DNA of 47,115 nt, taken from positions 1 to 47,115 of the forward strand of contig NZ_FPAQ01000028.1 in assembly GCF_900116405.1 (NCBI RefSeq). The letters are read 5' to 3'. Below the pieces are notes generated by a model. That model saw only the letters and a list, made by a program, of their open reading frames with translations, made no database searches and was not told the DNA's origin. The position numbers and the translations under genes were made by a program. Shown here one piece after another: positions 1 through 8,493 of the stretch (position 1 is the first letter of the stretch; each line of letters opens with the position of its first letter). The DNA comes from Halomonas saccharevitans. Its GTDB lineage: Bacteria > Pseudomonadota > Gammaproteobacteria > Pseudomonadales > Halomonadaceae.

Positions 1-66
1 CTGCTTGCGCATGTCGACCGGCTCGCGGCACAGGTAGACCCTCAGTCCCGTGTCTGGCCGAATCAT
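1..66 (-). CDS. tnpB: IS66 accessory protein TnpB, N-terminal 22 residues
   Basis: Only the first 22 codons are in the window, reading MIRPDTGLRVYLCREPVDMR and two more residues. This matches the characteristic start of IS66 TnpB (Orf2), in which VYLCREPVDMRK is nearly invariant. The ATG overlaps the tnpA stop (ATGA), showing translational coupling. TnpB is required for IS66 transposition together with TnpA and TnpC; its biochemical role is not well defined. This is not the RNA-guided nuclease of IS200/IS605 that shares the name. Confidence 0.85.
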   Translation of the reverse strand, partial: MIRPDTGLRVYLCREPVDMRKQ

Positions 67-272
67 CGGGCCACCTCCACGGCGACGAAGCGCTGCGGGC
101 GATGACGAGGTGGTACTGGTACCTCCTGCACCACCAGGCGCTGCTCCCACGCCAGCAGTGACGCCAGCTCCAGTCCCTGCTCCGCTGCGTTCTCACTCAA
201 CGGCAATTGCCGAGAGGAAGCATGGAACAGATGGCCCAGCCAGAAGGCCTGTGTCGGGGTCAGGTCGGTCAT
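63..272 (-). CDS. tnpA: IS66 accessory protein TnpA-like (Orf1)
   Basis: This is a 69-residue protein beginning MTDLTPTQAFWLGHL. The start is the ATG at 272, preceded by a strong AAGGAGG site. It resembles the helix-turn-helix Orf1 of IS66 elements, whose proteins commonly open with an acidic stretch and a WxxH segment and end with an RFVxVxV segment (RFVAVEV here). It is shorter than many IS66 TnpA proteins of about 100-130 residues, so either the subgroup is compact or the middle has been trimmed. It sits directly upstream of tnpB and inside the element end at 352. Confidence 0.7.
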   Translation of the reverse strand: MTDLTPTQAFWLGHLFHASSRQLPLSENAAEQGLELASLLAWEQRLVVQEVPVPPRHRPQRFVAVEVAR

Positions 273-330
273 GGTGTCCTCCTTGGGATCGGGTGACACC
301 AGTCTGATGGACACTATTCAGTTGCAGAAG

Positions 331-352
331 ATGGGGTTTGTGGAGCGCTTAC
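331..352. repeat. IS66 terminal inverted-repeat end
   Basis: On the minus strand the bases from 352 downward read GTAAGCGCTCCACAAACCCC, with the GTAA tip expected of IS66-family ends. The partner repeat lies outside the window, so the exact inner limit cannot be set. The boundary agrees with the point where the thioredoxin frame becomes recognisable. Confidence 0.65.
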
Positions 353-544
353 GCCCGTGAGCTCGAGCCGCGGCTGCGCTTCGCCAAGCTGAACACCGAG
401 GAGCAGCAGGCGCTGGCGGCGCGCTTCGGCATCCGCAGCATTCCCACCTTGATCGTCTTCAGGGGTGGCGGGGAAGTTGCCCGCCAGCCGGGGCTGCTGC
501 AGGGGCCGCAGCTGCGCCAGTGGCTACAGCCCTATCTGGCTTAG
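353..544 (+). pseudogene. Thioredoxin, C-terminal fragment cut by IS66
   Basis: The 63 in-frame residues match the second half of a thioredoxin of the Trx2/TrxC type: FAKLNTEEQQALAARFGIRS followed by IPTLIVFRGG, including the cis-proline loop (SIPT). The N-terminal half with the WCxxC redox centre is absent because IS66 begins at 352. A short open frame continues into the IS from a TTG at 338, but its product would lack the active site. The missing half should lie on the far side of the IS, outside the window. The gene is therefore almost certainly inactive. Confidence 0.8.
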
Positions 545-604
545 GGGGATAGAACCTTAGGGGGGATAGAACGACCGGGTCGTCGGGATCGGCCGCCTGG
601 CAGA

Positions 605-1189
605 TTACTGCGCCTTGCGGCCCAGCGTCTCCAGGCGGGTGAACCACTTGTGGCAATCGCCCTCGTCGAGACGCTCCACCGAGCCGATCAGCGTCTCGCG
701 GACCGGCGCGAAGCCGACGAAGCCGAGGATATTGCGCTCCAGCGACCTCACGCTGTGGGCGCGATAGACGTGTCGGTAGATCGCCGCCGGCATGCCCATC
801 GTCACCACCACTCGCGCCGAGCGGCCCTTCAGCCCCTTGCGCCCCAGCGGGTTGCCGTCCACGTACTCGAAGGCGAAGTGGGGGCGCATGGCCTGCTCGA
901 GGAAGCCCTTCACCAGCGCTGGCATGTCGCCGAGCCATAGCGGAAAGCACAGCACCAGGTGCTCGCACCAGGCGATGGCGTCTCGTGCCGGCGCGAGGGC
1001 CTCGGGCATCGGCTCCTCGGTCCAGGCCCGCTGGCTTCGCAGCAGGGGGAAATCGTGCTCGGCGATGGTCAGGGTGCGCACCTCGTGACCGGCCTGCTCG
1101 GCGCCCCGGCGGTAGTGGTCGGCCAGGGCGTGCAGCAGGTGCGGCGCGGCGGTATCGGGATGGCCCTGGAGGATCAGGATACGGCGCAT
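605..1189 (-). CDS. NAD(P)H-dependent oxidoreductase, flavodoxin-like fold
   Basis: A 194-residue protein of the flavodoxin_2 / NQO family (MdaB, KefF and related quinone reductases). It opens with the FMN-binding strand-loop ILILQGHP. Further in are the central WCEHLVLCFPLWLGDMPA segment and FLEQAMRPHFAFEY, both typical of the family. It probably transfers two electrons from NAD(P)H through bound flavin to quinones or other electrophiles in the cytoplasm. It is monocistronic, facing the broken thioredoxin gene. No adjacent kef gene shares its promoter, so a KefF-type role is not supported. The substrate is unknown. Confidence 0.8.
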   Translation of the reverse strand: MRRILILQGHPDTAAPHLLHALADHYRRGAEQAGHEVRTLTIAEHDFPLLRSQRAWTEEPMPEALAPARDAIAWCEHLVLCFPLWLGDMPALVKGFLEQAMRPHFAFEYVDGNPLGRKGLKGRSARVVVTMGMPAAIYRHVYRAHSVRSLERNILGFVGFAPVRETLIGSVERLDEGDCHKWFTRLETLGRKAQ

Positions 1190-1349
1190 GGCGGGTCTCT
1201 CTCTCGACGTGAAGCTCGATAAAGACGACGTGGCTCAGCATAGCCCGCGTCATGTCGTTCGATCGAGATGATAGCGCCTCATCCAGGAAAGCGATTCAAG
1301 CAAGGCGACGCCTTCAGAGAGATGACGTCGCGTCGAGAGCGGCGCGCCC

Positions 1350-2357
1350 TCAGTCCTGGCGCTTGAGCTGCTCGCGCAGCTGCTTGGGCACCTGCTTGAT
1401 GATCAGGCGATCCTGATCCTCGTCGTACTCGACGCTGGAGCCCAGCAGGTGGGAGTCGAAGCTGATCGACACGCCGCCCGAGCGCCCGGCGAAGCGCCGG
1501 AACTGGTTGAGGGTGCGCTTGTCGGGCGGGATCTCCGGGGAGAGGCCGTAGTCGGCGTTGCGAATATGTTCATAGAAGGCGCGCGGCTGCTGCTCGTCTA
1601 GCACCTCCGAGAGCTCCTCCAGGGTGATCGGCTCGCCGCGGCTCGCCTGCTCGCTGGCGTAGTCGATCAGCGCGTCGGTCTTCTCGCGGCTGGCCTCTTC
1701 GGGCAGGTCCTCATGTTCCACGTAGTCGCTGAAGGCCTTGAGCAGGGTGCGGGTCTCGCCCGTGGCGTCCACCCCCTCCGCGGCGCCGAGCAGGGCGGCG
1801 AAGCCCTCCGCGAGCTTCTTGCCGCCGCGATCCTTGGTCCAGGAGAGGTACTGCTTGGAGGGCGAGTCGCCGCGCCACTGGTTGATGTCGAGGCGCGCGG
1901 CCAGGCTCATCTGCGTCAGGTTGAGCTGGCGCACCGGCACCACGGCGAGATCGTCGTCGACGCCGAAGCCGCTGCGATGATGCAGCAGCGCCAGGGAGAG
2001 GTAGCGGGCGTCGCCGACGCGCTGGTCGACTATCAAGAGGTCGCCGGAGAGCGTCAGGTGGTCACTGATCAGCTCGGCGAGGCGCTTTGCCACGTCGCGG
2101 CTGAAGGTGACGAAGTCGCGGCCGCCGTCGAGGGTGTCGGCGAGCTCGGTTGCAAACGGCGAGCTCACCTCGCCCTCGGGCGTGGTGTCGACGAAGTGGC
2201 CCCAGGCCTTGGGCTTGGCGTTGAAGGCATCGTTGAGGCCGGCCAGCAGATCATCCAGCGCCGCAGAGGGGGCGAGCTCCTCGGCGGCGGGGGTCAGCGT
2301 CGGCGTCTCGCCGGAGGCCGTGTCGATGCGATGGATGATGCTGTGCAGGATCGGCAT
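1350..2357 (-). CDS. yejK: Nucleoid-associated protein YejK
   Basis: A 335-residue protein, the same length as E. coli YejK (NdpA). The N-terminus MPILHSIIHRID is diagnostic, and conserved central parts include the FVTFSRDVAKRLAE and DGLLIVD-like (GDLLIVDQRVGDARYLSLAL) regions. YejK is a spermidine-nucleoid protein of little-known function that binds DNA and the topoisomerases. The start at 2357 is chosen over a longer in-frame extension because a GGAG site lies just upstream and the family begins at this methionine. It stands alone, with its 5' side next to the ABC exporter's 3' end. Confidence 0.9.
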   Translation of the reverse strand: MPILHSIIHRIDTASGETPTLTPAAEELAPSAALDDLLAGLNDAFNAKPKAWGHFVDTTPEGEVSSPFATELADTLDGGRDFVTFSRDVAKRLAELISDHLTLSGDLLIVDQRVGDARYLSLALLHHRSGFGVDDDLAVVPVRQLNLTQMSLAARLDINQWRGDSPSKQYLSWTKDRGGKKLAEGFAALLGAAEGVDATGETRTLLKAFSDYVEHEDLPEEASREKTDALIDYASEQASRGEPITLEELSEVLDEQQPRAFYEHIRNADYGLSPEIPPDKRTLNQFRRFAGRSGGVSISFDSHLLGSSVEYDEDQDRLIIKQVPKQLREQLKRQD

Positions 2358-2400
2358 GGGAGCTCCGTGGTGAAAGAGGCGAGGGCGAGGATGATACCCG

Positions 2401-2432
2401 CCGGCGGCGCCGCTCGATAGCCGCGCCGCCGG
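2401..2432. other. GC-rich perfect hairpin between the exporter and yejK
   Basis: CCGGCGGCGC (2401-2410) and GCGCCGCCGG (2423-2432) form a perfect 10-bp stem with a 12-base loop. It lies just past the permease stop and upstream of yejK, both on the minus strand. There is no T-run, so it may slow polymerase or stabilise the upstream mRNA's 3' end rather than act as a classical terminator. Confidence 0.45.
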
Positions 2433-2452
2433 AGGATCAGGGCCCCAGGCGA

Positions 2453-3219
2453 TCAGGGCTTCAGCCGATAGCCGCTCTTGAAGATCCACCCCACCATGGC
2501 GAGCGCCACGGACAGGAACAACAGGATCATCCCCAGGCTGACCAGCGGGCTCACGTCGCTGATGCCATAGAAGCTCCAGCGGAAGCCGCTGACCAGATAG
2601 ACCACCGGGTTGGCCAGGGTCACCGCCTGCCAGAAGGGCGGCAGCATGTCGATAGAGTAGAAGGTGCCGCCGAGGAAGGTCAGCGGGGTGATCACCAGCA
2701 GCGGCACCAGCTGCAGCTTCTCGAAGCCGTCGGCCCAGATGCCGATGATGAAGCCGAGCAGGCTGAAGGTCACCGCCGTGAGCACCAGGAACACCGCCAT
2801 CATCAGCGGGTGGTCGATGGAGTAGGGCACGAACAGTCGCGCCGTGACCAGCACGATCACCCCGAGGATCAGCGACTTGGTCGCCGCCGCGCCCACGTAG
2901 CCCACCACCACCTCGACGTAGGACATCGGCGCCGAGAGGATCTCGTAGATCGAGCCCGAGAAGCGCGGGAAGAAGATGCCGAAGGAGGCGTTGGAGACGC
3001 TCTGGGTGAGCAGCATCAGCATGATCAGGCCCGGCACGATGAAGGCGCCGTAGCTGATGCCATCCACCTCGCTGATTCGTGTGCCGATGGCCGCGCCGAA
3101 CACCACGAAGTAGAGCGAGGTGGAGATCACCGGCGAGACGATGCTCTGCAGGATGGTGCGCATGCTGCGCGCCATCTCGGCGAGGTAGAGGGTCTTGACG
3201 GACTGCAGGTTCAAGCGCT

Positions 3220-3223
<4 letters not shown>
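2453..3223 (-). CDS. yadH: ABC-2 type export permease, YadH-like
   Basis: A 256-residue inner-membrane protein with about six hydrophobic segments, the length and layout of YadH-type ABC-2 permeases. The ABC-2 signature region is visible late in the protein ([20 protein letters not shown], then [16 protein letters not shown]). Its ATG overlaps the stop of the ATPase gene by four bases, so the two are coupled and should form one exporter. The substrate of YadGH is not firmly known; the family includes drug, lipid and polysaccharide exporters. Confidence 0.88.
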
Positions 3224-4156
<933 letters not shown>

Positions 4157-4164
<8 letters not shown>

Positions 4165-4363
4165 GGGTGATGTCCCCCCTGAATTCGAGGTCCAGTTCGA
4201 GGCCCGCTACCTCGACCCTCACGCGCGCCGGCAGGGTCTCGTTACCCGTTAGGCGGCCATCGGCCAGCGCCTCCCGGACGGCCTGCTCGATCTCCTGCTG
4301 GGTGTTCACGCCCACGTTCTTCAGCAGCTTTCTGATGCTGTGGTTGAAGGTGTCGTCGTTCAT
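4157..4363 (-). CDS. DUF6494 family small protein
   Basis: A 68-residue protein starting [20 protein letters not shown], recognisable as the small DUF6494 family. It contains a helical segment ([15 protein letters not shown]) followed by short strands. The ATG at 4363 has an AGGAG site nine bases upstream; a longer upstream frame lacks one. Its last codons overlap the start region of the exporter ATPase, so it is the first gene of that operon. No function is established for the family; linkage to the transporter is the only hint. Confidence 0.75.
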
Positions 4364-4435
4364 CGAAGGGCTCCTCTGGCGTCGGTGACGATACGGCTTC
4401 CTGACATCATCCTCCACTTCATACAGGTACTGTAC

Positions 4436-4470
4436 AAGAAAAAGCCGCGCATGGGTTTCATGCGCGGCTT
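4436..4470 (-). terminator. Rho-independent terminator of ppiC
   Basis: On the minus strand AAGCCGCGCATG - aaacc - CATGCGCGGCTT forms a 12-bp stem (4442-4470) followed by TTTTTCTTG. It lies 25 bases past the ppiC stop. Confidence 0.9.
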
Positions 4471-4494
4471 CTCACAGTCAGTAGCCGGGTGGCC

Positions 4495-4773
4495 TCAGCT
4501 GCGGTCGGTGATTTCCAGCAGGTGGTAGCCGAACTGGGTCTTCACCGGGCCGTGGACTTGGCCCACTTCACCCTCGAACACCACCTTGTCGAACTCCGGC
4601 ACCATCTGGCCCGGGCCGAAGGTGCCGAGCTCGCCGCCCTGGCGGCCGGACGGGCAGTTGGAGTGCTCGCGAGCGACCTCGGCGAAGTCGCGACCGCCCT
4701 CGATCTCGGCCTTGAGTTCGTTACACTTCGCTTCGCTGTCCACCAGGATATGACGTGCGCTTGCCTGAGCCAT
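4495..4773 (-). CDS. ppiC: Peptidyl-prolyl cis-trans isomerase PpiC (parvulin)
   Basis: A 92-residue single-domain parvulin, close to the 93 residues of E. coli PpiC. It has ARHILVDSEAKCNEL at the N-terminus, the FAEVAREHSNCPSGRQGGEL core and the FGYHLLEI ending that define the rotamase fold. It has no signal peptide, so it is cytoplasmic and isomerises prolyl peptide bonds in folding substrates. The start at 4773 fits the family; a longer frame upstream does not. It is monocistronic with a strong terminator. Confidence 0.93.
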   Translation of the reverse strand: MAQASARHILVDSEAKCNELKAEIEGGRDFAEVAREHSNCPSGRQGGELGTFGPGQMVPEFDKVVFEGEVGQVHGPVKTQFGYHLLEITDRS

Positions 4774-4881
4774 GTTGCTCTCCTCGACGGTCGGCTGGGA
4801 TGCCGGTTGATGAACCTGAAAGCATACCATGCCCGTTCGCGAAGATGCCTCGTGGGCATGGGCTCGCGCTTGAGCGGTTCG

Positions 4882-5205
4882 TCATTCGCCCGCGCCGATG
4901 CTGAGTCGGAAGGCCTGCAGGCTGTCGAGCTCCAGGCGATACTCCTCTGAGAACACCGGGTGGCCGATGACGCGGATGTCCAGGCTCGCCTCGGCGCTGC
5001 GGTAGACGACCTCGGCGGTGACGTGGGTGTCGGTGACCAGCGGCGCCGTGGGCGCGAAGTCGATCCCTTTCACCTCTACCGCGGTGAGGCCGAGGCCGTC
5101 GAGGCGATCGTCGACGGCGCGCGTCAGGCTGGCGTCGTAGTAGAAGTAGAGGCCGCCGTAGACCAGGCCGGCCAGCACGGCGAGGGAGAGAACGAAGCGA
5201 ACCAT
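4882..5205 (-). CDS. Small membrane-anchored protein of unknown function
   Basis: A 107-residue protein. Residues 2-24 (VRFVLSLAVLAGLVYGGLYF) form one transmembrane helix or uncleaved signal anchor, leaving a domain of about 80 residues probably in the periplasm. That domain looks beta-rich, with LTAVEVKGIDFAPTAPLVTD and a repeated strand pattern, perhaps an LEA/WHy-like or BON-like fold. I do not recognise the family. The start at 5205 is preferred because it directly yields the hydrophobic anchor and has an AGGAGACGGTC leader. Confidence 0.6.
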   Translation of the reverse strand: MVRFVLSLAVLAGLVYGGLYFYYDASLTRAVDDRLDGLGLTAVEVKGIDFAPTAPLVTDTHVTAEVVYRSAEASLDIRVIGHPVFSEEYRLELDSLQAFRLSIGAGE

Positions 5206-5342
5206 GACCGTCTCCTGGGTGATGTCATCAAAGGCGGGTATCGCGAAAAGCGGGTGTCGCGAAGGGCTGATGTCTCGAAGGTGCTGCCTTCGTAAGCGCG
5301 TTTTATAGCATAGGCGCGGGCCTGGCGGGGCGGCCAAGGGTA

Positions 5343-5732
5343 TCAACGAGGTTGCCAGGCGCCCTCGCGGATCACCGGATAGCCGGCCACCGGCCGGTTG
5401 TAGAGATAGAGCCAGGCGGGCCCGAACGCAGTGGCATGGACGAGGCGATCGTAGTCGCCCTCACGCGGGGTGCGCACCCGATAGTCCTCCAGGCGGTCGA
5501 GGTCGGTCAGCAGCCGAGCATCGACCCGAAACACCTCCACCGCGATACCCTGCGAGGGCTCGAGCTTGGCGGCGGGGTAGGGCCCCAGGTCGTAGAGCGT
5601 GGTGCCGGTGAGGCGGTCCTCGCCCAGGAAGTCGGCGCCGTCGAGCCAGTGGTGGTTGCGCAGGCCGCGCTTCAAGGTGCCGTAGACGGCGACCAGCGGC
5701 GTGCGCAGCACGGCGAGGGTGGGAGTGTGCAT
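5343..5732 (-). CDS. Gamma-glutamylcyclotransferase-like protein (YtfP/GGCT fold)
   Basis: A 129-residue protein with the hallmark VAVYGTLKRGLRNHHWLDGA motif of the GGCT/AIG2 fold, the YGTL loop that binds the gamma-glutamyl group. Later come LGPYPAAKLEPS, the VEVFRVDARLLTDLDRLEDY region with the expected acidic residues, and the aromatic AWLYLYNRPV strand. Family members release 5-oxoproline from gamma-glutamyl amines or peptides, though many bacterial YtfP-like proteins have no assigned substrate. It lies just downstream of the LysR gene on the same strand. Confidence 0.82.
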   Translation of the reverse strand: MHTPTLAVLRTPLVAVYGTLKRGLRNHHWLDGADFLGEDRLTGTTLYDLGPYPAAKLEPSQGIAVEVFRVDARLLTDLDRLEDYRVRTPREGDYDRLVHATAFGPAWLYLYNRPVAGYPVIREGAWQPR

Positions 5733-5780
5733 GGCCTGTCCTTGCCTCCTCAGGGATGGGGTCGAGTGTCGGCCACGATG

Positions 5781-6707
5781 TTACCTGACGCCGGCGGTAA
5801 GCGTTTCGACATCGACCTTCTCGATTTCTTCGCCGAGGAAATCCAGTAGCGCCCTGACCGAAGGCAACAGGCCGCGCCTCGAGGGGAAGACGACATGCAG
5901 GATACCGCCCCGGGGCTGCCACCCCGGTAGCACATCGATCAGACGACCCGCCTGCAGGTCCCGGCCGCCTACCAGCAGGGCCAGCTTGACGACGCCCAGT
6001 CCTCCAAGGGCGGCCTCATGCAGGGTCTCTGCGCTGTCCGTCACCAGGCGAGGCCGATGGTGGATCTGGGCCGTCGCGCCATCCGGACCCGCCAGGTCCC
6101 AGACATGCTGCTTGTCATGCTGCTCGAAATCCAGGCTCGGTAACTCGATGAGATCGGCAGGCCCTCGAGGGAGGGGGCGATGCTCGAACAGGCCGGGCGC
6201 GGCCATCAGGCGCTGGGGACTGCTCGACAGCACCTTCATGGCCAGCTCGCTGTCTTCCAGGGGCGGGAAGCGCACCCGGATCGCCATATCGAAGCCTTCT
6301 TTCACCACGTCGACGCGACGACTGGTAGCCTCGACCTGAACCTCCACTTCGGGGCAGCGGGCCATGAAGCGAACCAGCAAGGGCGTGATCAGATAGTGCA
6401 GAACGCTGGGTGAACAGCTGAGTTTCACCAGGCCTCGAGGTTCAGCGCGATGGTGCTCGATCAGCTCCTCGGCAGCCTCGGCTTCCACCAGCATGGCCAC
6501 GCAATGGCGGTAGTAGGCCTGGCCGAGCTCGGTGACCGAGACATGACGCGTCGACCGGTTGAGCAGCCGGGTCGCCAGCTCCTGCTCAAGCTGGCCGATG
6601 CGCCGACTCAGTGTCGACTTGGGGATGCCCAGGGCCCGGCCGGCGGGGGCGAAGCCGCCGTGGTCCACTACCTGGACGAAGTAGTAGAGATCGTTGAGGT
6701 CGCGCAT
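5781..6707 (-). CDS. LysR-family transcriptional regulator
   Basis: A 308-residue LysR protein. The N-terminal winged helix-turn-helix is clear (MRDLNDLYYFVQVVDHGGFA, then GIPKSTLSRRIGQLEQELAT), followed by a substrate-binding domain to the C-terminus. It is transcribed away from the first pirin gene with 120 bp between the starts, the classical arrangement for a LysR regulator acting on its neighbour. The coinducer cannot be read from sequence. Confidence in the family is high; control of the pirin cluster is inferred from layout. Confidence 0.92.
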   Translation of the reverse strand: MRDLNDLYYFVQVVDHGGFAPAGRALGIPKSTLSRRIGQLEQELATRLLNRSTRHVSVTELGQAYYRHCVAMLVEAEAAEELIEHHRAEPRGLVKLSCSPSVLHYLITPLLVRFMARCPEVEVQVEATSRRVDVVKEGFDMAIRVRFPPLEDSELAMKVLSSSPQRLMAAPGLFEHRPLPRGPADLIELPSLDFEQHDKQHVWDLAGPDGATAQIHHRPRLVTDSAETLHEAALGGLGVVKLALLVGGRDLQAGRLIDVLPGWQPRGGILHVVFPSRRGLLPSVRALLDFLGEEIEKVDVETLTAGVR

Positions 6708-6827
6708 CGCTCGTCCTTTGAGTGGAACGGTCTGTCCGAATTTTACCCTCTACCGCCGTCGGCGTTCCTTTTCTAGGATTCCTGCATCAGGGCCACGTGT
6801 GCCCTTCCTGCCAACAGGAGCTCGATC
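6708..6827. promoter_or_regulatory. Divergent LysR / pirin control region
   Basis: 120 bp between the divergent starts. The stretch nearer the pirin gene is richer in A/T (gaattttaccc, ccttttctaggattcc), and a TAGGAT near 6775 could be a -10 element. No unambiguous -35 or LysR palindrome was fixed by eye. Confidence 0.4.
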
Positions 6828-7697
6828 ATGAAGAAGATCCGGAGGATATACGCTGCACCGCATGGTCACTGGGTAGGTGACGGCTTCCCCGTGCGTTCCC
6901 TGTTCAGCTATGACCGTATGGGAGCCGAGACCATCAGCCCTTTCCTGATGCTGGATCATGCCGGCCCCTTCAGCTTCAAGCCGGCCGAGCGGCCGCGGGG
7001 CGTGGGCCAGCATCCTCACCGAGGCTTCGAGACGGTGATCCTGGTCTACGAAGGAGAGCTGGAGCATCGCGACTCCACCGGAAGCGGCGGCCGGATCGGC
7101 GTGGGCGACGTGCAGTGGATGACCGCCGGGGCGGGCATCATCCACGAGGAGTTTCACTCCCGAGCCTTTACCGAGCGAGGCGGTCGGCTGGAGATGGTGC
7201 AGCTGTGGGTCAACCTGCCGGCCCGGGACAAGGACGCGCCGGCGGCCTACCAGACGCTGCTCGACGCCGACATTCCCAGCGTGGCGCTGGCGGACGAGGC
7301 CGGTCGGGTGCGCGTAGTGGCGGGGCGCTATCTTGATCACGAGGGGCCCGCGAGCACCTTCACCCCGATCAACCTGTGGGACGTGCGGCTGGCCGCGGGT
7401 CGGCATGCCACTCTGCCGGTCCCGGAGGGGCATACCACCCTGCTGGTGGTGCTGGAGGGCACCGTCCGGGTCAACGGCGAGACCGTGGTGCGCGAGGAGG
7501 CCGTGGTGAGCTTCGAGCGTCACGGCGAGCGGATAGCCCTGGAGGCCAACAACGACGCCAAGCTGCTGCTGTTGAGCGGCGAACCCATCGAGGAGCCGGT
7601 CGTCGGCCACGGGCCCTTCGTGATGAACAGCGTGGAGGAGGTCCACCGGGCCTTCGCCGACTTCCAACATGGGAAGTATGGCGCCCTGAGCGGCTAG
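6828..7697 (+). CDS. Pirin-family bicupin protein (first copy)
   Basis: A 289-residue pirin of the usual two-cupin length. The N-terminal cupin keeps all four metal ligands: H62 and H64 in QHPHRG, H106 and E108 in IIHEEFHS. Conserved MLDHAGP and VQWMTAGAGI segments surround them. Bacterial pirins are iron or nickel proteins; E. coli YhhW opens quercetin, and others act as redox-linked regulators. It heads a run of four genes in one direction. A GC hairpin (7724-7742) lies after its stop but has no T-run, so read-through to the hydrolase is likely. Confidence 0.92.
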   Translation: MKKIRRIYAAPHGHWVGDGFPVRSLFSYDRMGAETISPFLMLDHAGPFSFKPAERPRGVGQHPHRGFETVILVYEGELEHRDSTGSGGRIGVGDVQWMTAGAGIIHEEFHSRAFTERGGRLEMVQLWVNLPARDKDAPAAYQTLLDADIPSVALADEAGRVRVVAGRYLDHEGPASTFTPINLWDVRLAAGRHATLPVPEGHTTLLVVLEGTVRVNGETVVREEAVVSFERHGERIALEANNDAKLLLLSGEPIEEPVVGHGPFVMNSVEEVHRAFADFQHGKYGALSG

Positions 7698-7772
7698 TGG
7701 GAGCACTCCGCTGGCTTTCCCCTCCGGCGGCCTCGCCGCCGGCTTACTCCTTGATGCAATAGGAGCGCGATC

Positions 7773-8396
7773 ATGTCCTTTACCTACAACCGCCTCGACA
7801 AGGACGACGTGGCCCTGCTGATGGTCGACCACCAGGCCGGCCTGCTGTCCCTGGTTCGCGATTTCAGTGCGGACGAGTTCAAGAACAACGTCCTGGCGCT
7901 GGCTGAGATCGCGAAGTTCTTCGACATTCCCACCATCCTCACTACCAGCTTCGAAGACGGCCCCAACGGCCCGATGGTACCGGAGCTCAAGGAGATGTTC
8001 CCTGAGGCGCCCTATCTGGCCCGCCCGGGCCAGATCAACGCCTGGGACAACGAAGACTTCGTCGCCGCGGTCAAGGCCACCGGCAAGAAGCAGCTGCTGA
8101 TCGCCGGCGTGGTCACCGAGGTCTGCGTGGCCTTTCCCGCGCTCTCCGCCCTGGAGGAGGGGTATGAGGTGTTCGTGGTCACGGATGCGTCCGGTACCTT
8201 CAACCAGACCACGCGCGACGCCGCCTGGGATCGCATGTCTCAGGCCGGTGCTCAGCTGACGAGCTGGTTCGGCGTCGGCTGCGAGCTGCATCGCGACTGG
8301 CGCAACGACATCGAGGGCTTCGGCGGCTTGCTGGCCGGCCACCTGCCCGCGTACGCCAACCTGATGCAGAGCTACTCTCAGCAGAGCCAGGGTTAA
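7773..8396 (+). CDS. ycaC: YcaC-like isochorismatase-family cysteine hydrolase
   Basis: A 207-residue hydrolase strongly resembling E. coli YcaC. The nucleophile is C118 in AGVVTEVCVAFP, and the partner aspartate is D19 in ALLMVDHQAG. The ARPGQINAWDNEDF, VVTDASGTFN and CELHRDWRNDIEG stretches are characteristic of the YcaC subgroup. YcaC forms large ring oligomers; its substrate is not known despite the isochorismatase fold. It sits between two pirin genes, and a terminator follows it, so the second pirin may be transcribed separately. Confidence 0.92.
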   Translation: MSFTYNRLDKDDVALLMVDHQAGLLSLVRDFSADEFKNNVLALAEIAKFFDIPTILTTSFEDGPNGPMVPELKEMFPEAPYLARPGQINAWDNEDFVAAVKATGKKQLLIAGVVTEVCVAFPALSALEEGYEVFVVTDASGTFNQTTRDAAWDRMSQAGAQLTSWFGVGCELHRDWRNDIEGFGGLLAGHLPAYANLMQSYSQQSQG

Positions 8397-8408
8397 GCGC
8401 GGACCGTT

Positions 8409-8470
8409 TCGGCCCCGGACGGGATGGCATGCTCTAGGCCTACCCTCCGGGGCCGAGCCCCTTTTTCTTT
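8409..8470 (+). terminator. Terminator after the YcaC-like gene
   Basis: TCGGCCCCGGA (8409-8419) pairs perfectly with TCCGGGGCCGA (8446-8456) across a 26-base loop, followed by GCCCCTTTTTCTTT. The long loop is unusual, but stem and T-run are good. It ends 24 bases before the second pirin start. Confidence 0.7.
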
Positions 8471-8493
8471 AGCGACTCGCAAGGAGTGATCCC

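Larger units (their letters stand above)
1..352 (-). mobile_element. IS66-family insertion sequence, partial (runs off the left edge)
   Basis: Two IS66 accessory genes lie here on the minus strand in the usual order, tnpA then tnpB, overlapping by ATGA. The right boundary is placed at 352 because, read on the minus strand, the sequence starts GTAAGCGCTCC, and IS66-family ends typically begin with GTAA. Immediately beyond it a thioredoxin reading frame starts in mid-protein. The tnpC transposase and the other end lie outside the window. IS66 elements usually duplicate 8 bp of target; the expected copy here is gcccgtga (353-360). Confidence 0.85.
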
